This document shows, one piece after another, positions 39,075-47,628 of a stretch of 64,000 nucleotides of DNA (position 1 is its first letter; each line of letters starts with the position of its first letter). Source of the DNA: Luteococcus sp052116585. Its GTDB lineage: Bacteria > Actinomycetota > Actinomycetes > Propionibacteriales > Propionibacteriaceae. The stretch spans positions 1 through 64,000 of the forward strand of contig NZ_JBQKKT010000003.1 of NCBI RefSeq assembly GCF_052116585.1, in the 5' to 3' direction. The notes under the pieces were generated by a model, which did not search any database, was not told the DNA's origin, and was given only the letters and a program-made list of their open reading frames with translations. The translations under genes were made by a program, and so were the position numbers.

Positions 39075-40499
39075 TCAGTGGCCCTCGCCCAGGTGCCCGG
39101 ACAACTGTCCGTGGCGCTGGGCGGAGGCGTCGTTCAGTCCGGTGATCTCGACGGTCTTGCCCTTGGCTGCGTAGTTCGCCTGGATGGCGTCCAGCGCCGC
39201 GACGGTGGAGGCATCCCAGATGTGCGAGCCGGACATGTCGATCACCACGTGCTGCGGATCACCCGTGTAGTCGAACTGGTAGACCAGGTCATTGCTGGAG
39301 GCGAAGAAGAGCTCGCCGTGCACGCGGTAGACGCGCTGGTCGACGGTGCCGTCACCGTCGACGTCGGTCTCGGTGACCTTCTCGACGCTGGAGAAGTGGG
39401 CCACGCGTCGGGCGAAGACGACGAAGGCGACGTTCACGCCGGCGATCACGCCGTAGGCCAGGTTGTGGGTGGCGACGGTGACGACGACGGTGGTCAGCAT
39501 CACGATGGTCTCGCTCCACGGCATCCGCTGCAGGGTGCGGGGCTGGATGCTGTGCCAGTCAAAGGTGCCCACCGAGACCATGATCATCACGGCCACCAGG
39601 ACCGCCATCGGAATGCGCGCCACCAGCGGTCCGGCACCCACCACCAGGCCCAGCAGGAAGAGACCGGCCAGGAAGGTGGAGATGCGGGTGCGGGCACCGG
39701 AGGACTTCACGTTGATCATGGTCTGGCCGATCATCGCGCAGCCACCCATGCCGCCGAAGAAGCCAGTCACGATGTTGGCGACGCCCTGGCCCCAGGCCTC
39801 CCGGGACTTGTTCGAGTGGGTGTCGGTGATTCCGTCGACGAGTTTGGCGGTCATCAGCGATTCCAGCAGGCCCACCAGAGCCATCGCGAAGGCGTAGGGG
39901 GCGATGATCTGCAGGGTCTCCAGGGTGAGCGGGACCTTGGGCAAGAACAGGCTCGGCAGGCTGGTGGGCAGCTCGCCCTGGTCTCCGACCGTCGGCATTT
40001 TCCATCCCGTGAGTTCGACGATCGTGGTGATGACCACGATGGCCACCAGCGGGGCGGGGACGGCCGAGGTCAGGCGCGGCAGACCGACCATGATGGCAAT
40101 GCCCAGGGCGACCATCGGGTAGACGAGCATTGGGATCTGGTCACCGATCAGGTGCGGCGGTTGGGCGGTGAAGATCAGAATCGCCAGGGCATTGACGAAG
40201 CCCACCATCACCATCCGTGGGATGAATCGCATCAGCTTGGCCACGCCCAGCAGACTCAGCACGATCTGCAGGATGCCGGCCAGGATCACGGTGGCGATGA
40301 GGTGGTCCGTGCCGTGCTCCCGGGCCACCGGGGCGATCACCAGTGCGATGGCACCGGTTGCGGCGGAGATCATGGCGGGACGGCCGCCGACGATGGCGAT
40401 GGTGCACGCCATCGTGAAGGAGGCGAACAGACCCAGACGGGGGTCTACACCCGCGATGATCGAAAAGCTGATCGCCTCCGGGATCAGGGCCAACGCCAC
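39075..40499 (-). CDS. SulP-family anion transporter with STAS domain (start disturbed)
   Basis: 474 aa from GTG 40499. SulP core: ALIPEAISFSIIAGVDPRLG, GPxxxxS-type region, LVGLLESLMTAKLVDGITD, NIVTGFFGGMGGCAMIGQT, and a C-terminal STAS domain (HVVIDMSGSHIWDASTVAAL). It transports sulfate, bicarbonate or another small anion. GTG 40499 cuts into helix 1. The frame is open back to 40571 (RRLRNPRRLKTEVLAGLV, typical SulP) but contains no ATG, GTG or TTG before a stop at 40574. A good GTG lies one frame away at about 40580. Either a 1-nt indel lies near the start codon or a CTG start is used. Confidence 0.8.
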   Translation of the reverse strand: MALALIPEAISFSIIAGVDPRLGLFASFTMACTIAIVGGRPAMISAATGAIALVIAPVAREHGTDHLIATVILAGILQIVLSLLGVAKLMRFIPRMVMVGFVNALAILIFTAQPPHLIGDQIPMLVYPMVALGIAIMVGLPRLTSAVPAPLVAIVVITTIVELTGWKMPTVGDQGELPTSLPSLFLPKVPLTLETLQIIAPYAFAMALVGLLESLMTAKLVDGITDTHSNKSREAWGQGVANIVTGFFGGMGGCAMIGQTMINVKSSGARTRISTFLAGLFLLGLVVGAGPLVARIPMAVLVAVMIMVSVGTFDWHSIQPRTLQRMPWSETIVMLTTVVVTVATHNLAYGVIAGVNVAFVVFARRVAHFSSVEKVTETDVDGDGTVDQRVYRVHGELFFASSNDLVYQFDYTGDPQHVVIDMSGSHIWDASTVAALDAIQANYAAKGKTVEITGLNDASAQRHGQLSGHLGEGH

Positions 40500-40686
40500 G
40501 ACCAGGCCGGCCAGTACCTCGGTCTTGAGACGACGGGGGTTGCGCAGGCGGCGAGCGTGGAGGTTTCGCGCTCACCGGCTTCGGGGACCAAAGGGAATCC
40601 CGTGGGGTCTGGGGGTGGTCTGGGTGCTCAAGAGGTCTCTTTTCACGGTTGCGTGCTGCGTGGTGGTGCATGGCCCGGACAGGATG

Positions 40687-40717
40687 AAAGGCCTCGCACG
40701 TGGGGTGCGAGGCCTTT
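40687..40717. terminator. Bidirectional-looking hairpin upstream of sulP
   Basis: Perfect 13-bp stem (40687-40699 with 40705-40717) ending AAAGG...CCTTT with a 5-nt loop. It sits about 350 bp beyond the heme A synthase stop on the same strand, so it could stop leftover transcription or attenuate sulP. The 390-bp region 40672-41063 has no convincing gene; it holds this hairpin and the DnaA-box-like cluster. Confidence 0.55.
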
Positions 40718-40957
40718 CTGGGTCTGACCAGGTAGCGGTGACGAATCCGGTCGATGCGCCGTGTTCTGGGGCCCCGTCGGCATCACGTCACCCTGCCGAC
40801 GTCCAGCGCCATGTCTGGCCACTGGATCCAGGACCGTCGAACTGCGACCATCCCGGCCCCTCCCCGAAGGGGCTGTGTCTCCCTTTCTAGGCCGTCGGAG
40901 GGCCAAGCCGCAAGGTGCTGACCACTTTGGCCGGGGTGATTTGAGCGGTCCACCGGC

Positions 40958-41031
40958 CAGTCCACAAACCAGACGGCGTTTCCCACAAGCAGCCGCCGGG
41001 TTGTCCACACTGCCCTGTGGACAACCCGGCG
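40958..41031. other. Cluster of DnaA-box-like 9-mers with a 16-bp inverted repeat
   Basis: Two perfect actinobacterial-type DnaA boxes face each other: TTGTCCACA at 41001-41009 and its complement at 41016-41024. They lie inside a perfect 16-bp stem (40994-41009 with 41016-41031). Two weaker copies, CAGTCCACA (40958-40966) and TTTCCCACA (40979-40987), precede them. It may simply be the terminator of the heme A synthase gene, which ends at 41064, or a DnaA-titrating site. No dnaA, dnaN or rpmH is nearby, so it is not a standard oriC. Confidence 0.45.
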
Positions 41032-41063
41032 CCCTTGGGTCGTGCGTCGAACGGAATGAGGGG

Positions 41064-41981
41064 TCAGAGACGGTCGAGCGCGCTGCGGCCCAGCACCAGG
41101 GTGACGCAGACCACGATGAGACCGGCGGCGGCGCAGTGCCCGGCCGCCCACCACATGTCCACACCCAGCGTGGCGAGTACCTGGCCCAACACCATTTCCA
41201 GGGCGAACAGCGCCAGCATCGTCACCAGAGTGGGCCTCAGACTGGGACGGTCCCAGCCGCGGCGGGCCAGCGCGAACATTCCCAGCGCGACGACGGCTGC
41301 CAGCACCATCCGGGCCACCTGCAGGCCCACTGCGACGTCTTGTTGCACGATGCGCCACATCGGCCAGCCGACGACGGCCGTGAACGAACCCTTGCCGGCC
41401 ACGACGACGCCCAGCAGGTGCATCAGGACCAGCCCCGCCAGCACCCAGCCGGCCAGCCGTGCCAGCGGCGTCCACGTCCACGGCGGCGAGTTCCGGCTCA
41501 CGGCGAGCGTGGCGATGGTGGAGGCCACCAGGACTGTCAGGGCGCCGAACAGGTCGAAGGTGGCCCACGGCTTGGGGATTCCCAGGTTCAGCACCACCAG
41601 TCGGCCCAGATAGGCGGACACGATCGCTCCCGCCACGGCCGCCCAGGGCAGCCAACGTCCCAGCACGTGTCGGCGCGGCAGGCGCGTCGCGGCGATGGCC
41701 GCGGCGAGCAGGACGAAACCGGTGCTGGCCGCGATCAGTCGGTGCCCGAATTCGATGATGTCGTGCACCTCCGCCTCCGGCCCGAACTTCCCCGGATAGC
41801 AGCCCGGCCAGGTGGGACAGGCGAAGCCGGAACCGGTGGCCGAGTTGATGCTGCCGGTGATCACCGTCGCAATGCCGAAGAAGGCGGCCAGCCTGAGCAG
41901 CACCTTGGTGCTCTTGGGTGGCTCCTGCGCGCGCTCGGCATCGTCGACGGGGCGGGTGGGGGTGGCTGTGGCTGTGGACAT
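41064..41981 (-). CDS. ctaA: Heme A synthase (COX15/CtaA)
   Basis: 305 aa with eight membrane helices in two related halves. Heme-ligand histidines are in IIEFGHRLIAASTGFVL, GLVLMHLLGVVV and MWWAAGHCAAAGL; the extracytoplasmic cysteine pair CPTWPGC matches class B CtaA. It oxidises heme O to heme A for aa3-type cytochrome oxidase, so the host can respire oxygen even if it ferments. The N-terminal 30 residues are a disordered extension. RBS GGAAGG. The ctaB and cta genes are not in the window. Confidence 0.92.
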   Translation of the reverse strand: MSTATATPTRPVDDAERAQEPPKSTKVLLRLAAFFGIATVITGSINSATGSGFACPTWPGCYPGKFGPEAEVHDIIEFGHRLIAASTGFVLLAAAIAATRLPRRHVLGRWLPWAAVAGAIVSAYLGRLVVLNLGIPKPWATFDLFGALTVLVASTIATLAVSRNSPPWTWTPLARLAGWVLAGLVLMHLLGVVVAGKGSFTAVVGWPMWRIVQQDVAVGLQVARMVLAAVVALGMFALARRGWDRPSLRPTLVTMLALFALEMVLGQVLATLGVDMWWAAGHCAAAGLIVVCVTLVLGRSALDRL

Positions 41982-42020
41982 GGCCCTTCCAAGGAATGTC
42001 TGCGACTGTTGTGGCTCACC

Positions 42021-43130
42021 CTAGACAGCGCCGTCTGCCTGCCCGTCGGTGGGGTCAACGCAGCGTCCGCGACTCTGCTCCAGTTCGCGCAGCCTGTCCG
42101 CAACCTTCGCCTTGCGTCGTTCTCTCAACCCGTGGCCCACGAGCACCATGGCGATCCCGACGCAGGCCCCGATGGCCGTCTCGACGCCACGGTCGAAGAG
42201 CACCTGGGAGATGGGACGGGGCGTGGCCAGTTGTCCCATCATCAGCGCGAGCGGGGTGATGGCCAGCATGGCGACGCCGTAGTTGCGACCCACCAACATC
42301 TCTGCGGCGAACTGCAGCACCGCGATCACGGCGACGGCCCAGGGTCGATCCAGGTGCAGGGCGAGCAGGGCCCAGGAGGTCAGCAGGCCCGCGGCGGTTC
42401 CGATCACCCGGTGGACTCCGCGAACCACCTGCTGTGTCACGTGCGGCGCGGACATCGGTGCCACCGCCGCGACCATCGCCCAGTAGGGGTGCCCGATGCC
42501 CAGCAGCACGGAGATGCTGCCCGAGAGGAGGACAGCCAGGGCGATCCAGAGCGGTTTGCGGCTCCGGGTGAAGACCAACTTCAACGGCTTGGCTTCGCGC
42601 AGCGCACGGCGCCAGCCCCGCGGATCGCGCAGTACCCCGATGACTCCCACCAGAACGGAGAAGGCGGCCGCCAAGCCGGAGACCAGCAGCGCTGTCAGGA
42701 CGTCGCGGGGAGTGTGGGGGATGGAGACGATGGTGCCGAAGGCGAAGATCATGAACAGCGGGCCCGGTGGGTGGTAGGAGTGCGCCTTGGCGAAGATCTC
42801 TCCGGTGGCGCCGATCACCGCGGCAGCAAGGACCAGGAGCCAGCTGGAACTCGGGAGCATGGAGACGAGCACACCGCTGACGACGGCCATCACCATCACG
42901 ATTCCGGCCGATACCTGCATCTGGGCGCGAACCAGGTGTTCCTCACCGCGTCCGTAGAGCGACGCGAAGGCGCCGAAGCTTGCATAGGGTGCCCACTCGG
43001 GGTGCCCCAGGGCGATCACCACGGCCAGGGGCAGGGCGACACTCACTCCCGCACGCAGGGCCACCCTGTGCGCGCCCTCCACCGGGTTCATCCGCAGCAG
43101 GTCTGCACGGCCGGGGAGCACTGAGGACAT
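42021..43130 (-). CDS. FUSC-family membrane protein (aromatic acid exporter-like)
   Basis: 369 aa; ATG 43130 has AGAGGTGGACC upstream. Two blocks of membrane helices separated by a cytoplasmic loop: first ALPLAVVIALGHPEWAPYAS and EHLVRAQMQVSAGIVMVMAV; second LWIALAVLLSGSISVLLGIG then HPYWAMVAAVAPM and QQVVRGVHRVIGTAAGLLTS. The GHxxWAxxA and R..HR..GT..G motifs in each half define the FUSC/ArAE superfamily. Probably an efflux protein; substrate unknown. It lies 39 bp upstream of ctaA and may share its transcript. Confidence 0.82.
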   Translation of the reverse strand: MSSVLPGRADLLRMNPVEGAHRVALRAGVSVALPLAVVIALGHPEWAPYASFGAFASLYGRGEEHLVRAQMQVSAGIVMVMAVVSGVLVSMLPSSSWLLVLAAAVIGATGEIFAKAHSYHPPGPLFMIFAFGTIVSIPHTPRDVLTALLVSGLAAAFSVLVGVIGVLRDPRGWRRALREAKPLKLVFTRSRKPLWIALAVLLSGSISVLLGIGHPYWAMVAAVAPMSAPHVTQQVVRGVHRVIGTAAGLLTSWALLALHLDRPWAVAVIAVLQFAAEMLVGRNYGVAMLAITPLALMMGQLATPRPISQVLFDRGVETAIGACVGIAMVLVGHGLRERRKAKVADRLRELEQSRGRCVDPTDGQADGAV

Positions 43131-43202
43131 GGTCCACCTCTGGGAATCGACGCTGGGGATTGATGTCATCGTCTCACGCCCAACCGCTTGCACCGCGCTG
43201 GC

Positions 43203-43208
43203 TAGGGT
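43203..43208 (+). promoter_or_regulatory. -10 hexamer TAGGGT of a leaderless promoter
   Basis: 7 nt before ATG 43216; no Shine-Dalgarno. Confidence 0.5.
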
Positions 43209-43215
43209 TGGGGGC

Positions 43216-44076
43216 ATGCAGAACAGTCCAGTACCTCTCGCGCCCGTTCACCAGGTGGAGGACCACCGCGTTGCCATCGTCACGGGTGCCTCCTCCGGAA
43301 TCGGCCGGGACACGGCCATCGAACTGTCCCGAGCGGGCTTCGAGGTCTGGGCCGGTGCCCGTCGGACCGCGCGCATGAAGGATCTGGGCAGCCACGGCAT
43401 CCGGGTTCTCCCGTTGGACGTGACCGACGAGGCGTCGATGGCCTTCTTCGTGGACGCGGTGCTTGCTGGCGCGGGACGGATCGACGTCCTGGTGAACAAT
43501 GCCGGCCGCGGCGGCTACGGCGCGGTGGAGGACATGCCGCTGGCGTCCGGCCGCGAGCTCTTCGAGGTGAACCTCTTCGGTCTGGCGCGGATGGTGCAGC
43601 TGGTGCTTCCCGCGATGCGCGATCAGGGGAGTGGGCGGATCATCAACATCTCGTCGGTGGGAGCCCGCATCTATGAGCCCTTCGCGGCCTGGTACCACGC
43701 GAGCAAGTATGCGGTGGAGGGCTTCAGCGATTCGCTGCGCCTGGAGGTGCGGCCCTTTGGGATCCACGTGACCATGGTGGAGCCCGGGCTGATCGCCAGC
43801 GAGTGGAATTCGATCGCTCGCAAGGACTTCCTCAAGGTCAGCAAGGGCGGGGCCTACGAGCGCTCGGCGCGCAGGATGGCGCGACTGCTCGCGCTGGCCG
43901 ATCGCAAGGCCGTCGGCTCCAGTCCCCGGGTGGTGGCCGAGACCGTGGTGGCCGCCAGCCTGGCCACGACGCCCAGGACACGTTATGCCGTGGGCGCCGG
44001 GGCCAAGGCGGCAGTGGCGGCCCGCAAGGTGCTGCCCGACAGCGCCATGGACGCCGTTCTGGGACGTCTGGGCTGA
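43216..44076 (+). CDS. Classical short-chain dehydrogenase/reductase
   Basis: 286 aa. Cofactor motif VAIVTGASSGIGRDTAIELS with GARR after the second strand (NADP preference), DVLVNNAGRGGYGAVEDM, catalytic serine in NISSVGARIYEPFA, YHASKYAVEGFSDSLRLEVR and PGLI. The pattern is that of ketoreductases related to 17-beta-HSD-like bacterial SDRs, with a C-terminal extension to VLPDSAMDAVLGRLG. Substrate unknown. ATG 43216 is set by the leaderless -10. Confidence 0.88.
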   Translation: MQNSPVPLAPVHQVEDHRVAIVTGASSGIGRDTAIELSRAGFEVWAGARRTARMKDLGSHGIRVLPLDVTDEASMAFFVDAVLAGAGRIDVLVNNAGRGGYGAVEDMPLASGRELFEVNLFGLARMVQLVLPAMRDQGSGRIINISSVGARIYEPFAAWYHASKYAVEGFSDSLRLEVRPFGIHVTMVEPGLIASEWNSIARKDFLKVSKGGAYERSARRMARLLALADRKAVGSSPRVVAETVVAASLATTPRTRYAVGAGAKAAVAARKVLPDSAMDAVLGRLG

Positions 44077-44094
44077 GGGGCAGAACCGGGGAGA

Positions 44095-44661
44095 TCAGGC
44101 AAGGACGGTGGCGGAGTCCAGCACCGTGATCTGCGGAGCGTAGAGCCCCATCACCTGCAGGGCGGCGGCGTGGTTCTCGTCGCTGGAGCCGGCGCAGGCG
44201 TCGGAGATGACGGTGACGGTGCAGCCGGCGTCGGCGGCGGCCAGGGCGGTCGAGATCACGCAGCAGTCCGTGGCCACACCGGCGAGCACCAGGTGCGGGT
44301 ACTGGCCGGTGACGGCAGCCAGCTCCGGGCCCCATTTGCCGAAGGTCGTCACGTCGACCGTGGGCCGGTCGGTGAGGTCCCGGGCCGTGGGCACCAGATC
44401 GAAGAAGGGGTCCTCGTCGGGGCGGTCTGCGAAGGGCCACTTGTCGAAGTAGGCCCGCCAGGAGCCGTTGCGGTTGGTGCCCGGCAGCCAGCGGGTCAAC
44501 AGCACCCGGTCGTCGAAGTGCGTGGCGAGTCGGGCCACCACGGGGGCGGTCTCGGCGAAGCGCGGTGCACACCACTCACTGGCCGGATCGGCGAAGATCC
44601 GTTGGTGGTCGATCACCACCAGCCAGGCGTCGGCCAGCTCGATGGCTCCGATGGGGCTCAT
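44095..44661 (-). CDS. Isochorismatase-like cysteine hydrolase
   Basis: 188 aa. The Asp-Lys-Cys triad is visible: AWLVVIDHQRIFADP (Asp), TTFGKWGPELAAVT (Lys), LAGVATDCCVISTALAAADA (Cys with the cis-peptide region). The family includes nicotinamidases, ureidoacrylate hydrolases and isochorismatases; WCAPRFAETAP and GSWRAYFDKWPFAD set it apart from nicotinamidase. Its ATG overlaps the stop of the NCS1 permease gene (ATGA), so it probably hydrolyses an amide derived from the imported nucleobase-like compound. Confidence 0.85.
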   Translation of the reverse strand: MSPIGAIELADAWLVVIDHQRIFADPASEWCAPRFAETAPVVARLATHFDDRVLLTRWLPGTNRNGSWRAYFDKWPFADRPDEDPFFDLVPTARDLTDRPTVDVTTFGKWGPELAAVTGQYPHLVLAGVATDCCVISTALAAADAGCTVTVISDACAGSSDENHAAALQVMGLYAPQITVLDSATVLA

Positions 44662-46139
44662 GCCCGGTCCTCCTGCTGCTTGATGGTGCCGCCGTTGAGT
44701 ACCAGGTGCCCGACGAAGCCCAGGGCCAAGGAGATGATCACGCCCAGGTTCGCCCATGGCCAGGTGCCCTCCCAGCCGTCGGGGCCGTGGTGGCCCAGAC
44801 CCAGGGGCTCCAGCAGATAGCCCTGCCAGTTGTTGAAGCTGGCATCGCTGAACTGGTTGATCACCAGCCCCCAGCCAATGGCCGAGCACAGCACCATCAG
44901 GCCGATCGACTTCCAGTTCCAGGCGCCGTATCGGCCACTGCGGTCGAAGAGGGCCACCTCGTCGTAGGGCCTCTTGCGGGCAAGGATGTCGGCGCACATG
45001 ATGCCCGCCCACGCAGCCAGCGGCACGCCCAGCGTCACCAGGAAGCTCTGGAAGGGAGCCAGGAAGCTCTCCGCGAAGAAGACCACGTAGATGGTGCCCA
45101 GCGTCAGGATGATGCCGTCGATGGCGGCGGCGGCGGGGCGAGGAATGTCGATGCCCAGGCTCAGCAGTGTCAGGCCGGAGGAATAGATGCCCAGCACGGC
45201 TCCCGAGATCAGCGTCAGCACCGCAACGACGAGGAAGGGCAACAGGATCCAGGTGGGCAGGATTCCGGCCAGCGCACCGATCGGGTCATTGGGGATGGCG
45301 GTGGCCAACTTCTCGTCGGAACCGGCCAGGAGCAGGCCGAAGACCACCAGCACCAGCGGAGCCACGGAGCCGCCGAAGGTGTTCCAGAAGACGATGGCAC
45401 CATTGCTCGCGTCGCGGTGCTGGTAGCGCGACCAGTCGGCGGCGATGTTGATCCAGCCCAGCCCGAAGCCGGTCATCACCATCACCAGCGCGCCAATGCA
45501 CGCGGCGATCGAGCCAGCCGGCAGGGCGCTGACGGCCGCCCAGTCGATGTGGCTGATGGTCATCGCCATGAAGACGATGGTGAAGGCACCGGTCACCCAG
45601 GTCAGCACCGACTGCACCTTCATGATGGTGTGGTAGCCCAGCACCGAGCAGATCACCACGATTGCGGCGATGGTCACGCAGGCGATCACCTTGGTGGTGG
45701 TGCCCGAACTCCAACCCAGCCGGTCGAAGACCGTGGCGGTGGCCAGCGTCGCCGTGATCGTCAGGCTCGTCTCCCAGCCAATGGACGTGAGCCAGCTGAT
45801 CAGACCGGGCACCTTCTGGCCCTCGACGCCGAAGGCAGACCGGGAGAGCACCATGGTGGGCACCGAGCCGCGCTTGCCGGCGATCGCGATCACGCCGCAC
45901 AGGGCGAAGCTGGCGATGATGCCGATCACGGCCACGACGGTGGCCTGCCAGAAGGAGATGCCGAAGCCGAACAGGTACGAGCCATAGGTCATGCCGAAGA
46001 CGGAGACATTGGCGGCGAACCACGGCCAGAACAGGTCACTGGGCCTGGCCGTGCGCTGGGAGTCCGGCACGACGTCGATTCCCTGCATCTCGACGAGGCC
46101 GTTGGAGGCTGTGACTTCGGTCACCGGTGTTGACGACAT
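44658..46139 (-). CDS. NCS1-family nucleobase permease (cytosine/purine type)
   Basis: 493 aa from ATG 46139; a GTG eight codons upstream is possible. Twelve helices in the NCS1 fold: DLFWPWFAANVSVFGMTYGS, GISFWQATVVAVIGIIASFA, SVPTMVLSRSAFGVEGQKVP and GLGWINIAADWSRYQHRDAS, the last typical of CodB/cytosine permeases. It imports cytosine, a purine or a hydantoin-like base with H+ or Na+. It is translationally coupled to the cysteine hydrolase downstream, suggesting uptake and hydrolysis of one compound. Confidence 0.88.
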   Translation of the reverse strand: MSSTPVTEVTASNGLVEMQGIDVVPDSQRTARPSDLFWPWFAANVSVFGMTYGSYLFGFGISFWQATVVAVIGIIASFALCGVIAIAGKRGSVPTMVLSRSAFGVEGQKVPGLISWLTSIGWETSLTITATLATATVFDRLGWSSGTTTKVIACVTIAAIVVICSVLGYHTIMKVQSVLTWVTGAFTIVFMAMTISHIDWAAVSALPAGSIAACIGALVMVMTGFGLGWINIAADWSRYQHRDASNGAIVFWNTFGGSVAPLVLVVFGLLLAGSDEKLATAIPNDPIGALAGILPTWILLPFLVVAVLTLISGAVLGIYSSGLTLLSLGIDIPRPAAAAIDGIILTLGTIYVVFFAESFLAPFQSFLVTLGVPLAAWAGIMCADILARKRPYDEVALFDRSGRYGAWNWKSIGLMVLCSAIGWGLVINQFSDASFNNWQGYLLEPLGLGHHGPDGWEGTWPWANLGVIISLALGFVGHLVLNGGTIKQQEDRA

Positions 46140-46276
46140 GCGACAGATGATGCCACCAGTCACTGACAGATTTCAGGCAACGCGGCCCGGTGCCTGCCGT
46201 TCCACAGCCGAGCCGCCCGTGCCGTGGATTCACCTGGTGGTCATCTTCTGGTGGGCCACGAAACGCGTCGTCACCC

Positions 46277-46282
46277 TAGATT
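46277..46282 (+). promoter_or_regulatory. -10 hexamer TAGATT of a leaderless promoter
   Basis: 7 nt before ATG 46290; no Shine-Dalgarno. Confidence 0.5.
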
Positions 46283-46289
46283 TCGAGGC

Positions 46290-47534
46290 ATGCGTACCCC
46301 ACACAAGACACTCATCGCACTGGCCGGGGCCGTGGCGCTCGCCTGCCCGATGGCCGCGATCCCTGCCCACGCAGGCAAGGCCCCCGTCGCCCATGACGTT
46401 CGCTTCGCCACCTTCAATGCCTCCCTGAACCGCGGTGCCGAAGGCGATCTGGTCAAGGACCTCTCCACCCGCACCAATGCCCAGGCCGCCGCCGTCGCGG
46501 AGATCATCCAGCGCACCGATGCCGACGTGATCCTGGTCAACGAGTTCGACTTCGTCGAGGGCGGCAAGGCCGTCGACCTCTTCCGGAGCAACTACCTGGA
46601 GGTGGGCCAGAACGGGGCCGCCCCAGTGGACTACCCCTACGCCTACGTCGCGCCCGTGAACACCGGTGTCCCGTCGGGTCACGACCTCAACAACGACGGC
46701 AAGCTCGGCACCGCCGATGATGCCTGGGGCTTCGGCTTCTTCCCCGGCCAGTACGGCATGGTCGTCTACTCCAAGTTCCCGATCGACACCAAGAAGGTCC
46801 GCACCTTCCAGGACTTCCGCTGGGCCGACATGCCCGGCGCCATGCTGCCCGACGATCCGAGCACCCCGGAACCCGCCGACTGGTACTCCGCGGAGGAACT
46901 CGCCTCCTTCCCGCTCTCCTCCAAGTCGCACTGGGATGTGCCGATCCGGATCGGCAAGAAGGACGTGCACTTCCTGGTCTCGCACCCCACCCCGCCCGTC
47001 TTCGACGGCGCCGAGGACCGCAATGGCCGTCGCAACCACGACGAGATCCGCTTCTGGGCCGACTACATCAGCGGCAAGAAGCAGTCCCGCTACATCTACG
47101 ACGACCAGGGCCGCCGCGGCGGGCTGCGCCCCGGCGCCCGCTTCGTCATCGCCGGCGACCAGAATGCCGATCCGCTGGACGGTGACTCGCTGGACGGCGC
47201 GATCAACCAGCTGCTGGACCACCCGCGCGTCAACACCTCCGTGACCCCGTCCAGCGAGGGTGGAGTCGAGGCCTCCGAGCAGCAGGGGCTGGCGAATGCC
47301 ACGCACAAGGCTCCCGCCCGCTTCGACACGGCGGACTTCGGCGACGCCATCGGCTCGTCGGGCAACATGCGCGCGGACTACGTGCTGCCCAGCCGAAACC
47401 TGCCCATCCGCGACGCCGGCATCTTCTGGCCCGTGCAGGCGGCCCCGCTCTCGCGTCTGACCGGGGTCTACCCCTTCCCGTCCTCGGACCATCGTCTGGT
47501 CTGGGTGGACGTGAAGCTGACCCACCGCCGCTGA
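46290..47534 (+). CDS. Secreted endonuclease/exonuclease/phosphatase-family protein
   Basis: 414 aa with a Sec signal peptide (MRTPHKTLIALAGAVALACP, cleavage near AHA-GK). EEP fold: FATFNASLNRG (metal-binding Asn), ADVILVNEFDFVEGG (catalytic Glu), FLVSHPTPPVFDGAEDRNGR, VIAGDQNADPLDGDSL (Asp/Asn) and PSSDHRLVWVDVKL (catalytic Asp-His), so the active site is complete. An insertion with an EF-hand-like GHDLNNDGKLGTADDAWGFG may bind calcium. Extracellular phosphodiesterase or nuclease; could scavenge phosphate from nucleic acids or lipids. Ends in a strong hairpin. Confidence 0.9.
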   Translation: MRTPHKTLIALAGAVALACPMAAIPAHAGKAPVAHDVRFATFNASLNRGAEGDLVKDLSTRTNAQAAAVAEIIQRTDADVILVNEFDFVEGGKAVDLFRSNYLEVGQNGAAPVDYPYAYVAPVNTGVPSGHDLNNDGKLGTADDAWGFGFFPGQYGMVVYSKFPIDTKKVRTFQDFRWADMPGAMLPDDPSTPEPADWYSAEELASFPLSSKSHWDVPIRIGKKDVHFLVSHPTPPVFDGAEDRNGRRNHDEIRFWADYISGKKQSRYIYDDQGRRGGLRPGARFVIAGDQNADPLDGDSLDGAINQLLDHPRVNTSVTPSSEGGVEASEQQGLANATHKAPARFDTADFGDAIGSSGNMRADYVLPSRNLPIRDAGIFWPVQAAPLSRLTGVYPFPSSDHRLVWVDVKLTHRR

Positions 47535-47557
47535 CGATCAGCCAGCCGGGCACGAAC

Positions 47558-47589
47558 AGGCGCCCCGAACCTCATGGTTCGGGGCGCCT
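47558..47589 (+). terminator. Hairpin terminator, also placed for the convergent gene
   Basis: Perfect 14-bp stem (47558-47571 with 47576-47589) with a 4-nt TCAT loop, 23 bp after the EEP-family stop and 34 bp beyond the convergent phosphoribosyltransferase stop. Confidence 0.85.
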
Positions 47590-47590
47590 T

Positions 47591-47628
47591 CTGGCTGCCG
47601 GGGTCAGACCTGGCTGCCGGGGTCAGAC
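47591..47628. repeat. Tandem duplication of a 19-bp unit
   Basis: CTGGCTGCCGGGGTCAGAC occurs twice without spacer. The second copy contains the stop codon of the phosphoribosyltransferase (47623-47625), so the duplication is right at, and just beyond, that gene's 3' end and does not change the protein. Confidence 0.8.

Noticed and set aside
40810..40890. 26-codon plus-strand ORF in the gap before the heme A synthase gene
   Set aside because: No ribosome-binding site, no recognisable content, and it lies among hairpins; chance is sufficient.
40958..41031. Chromosomal origin
   Set aside because: DnaA-like boxes are present, but dnaA, dnaN, rpmH and an AT-rich unwinding region are absent, so only a DnaA-binding or terminator role is reported.
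47591..47628. CRISPR-like repeat
   Set aside because: Only two copies, no spacer, and it overlaps a gene end: a simple tandem duplication.
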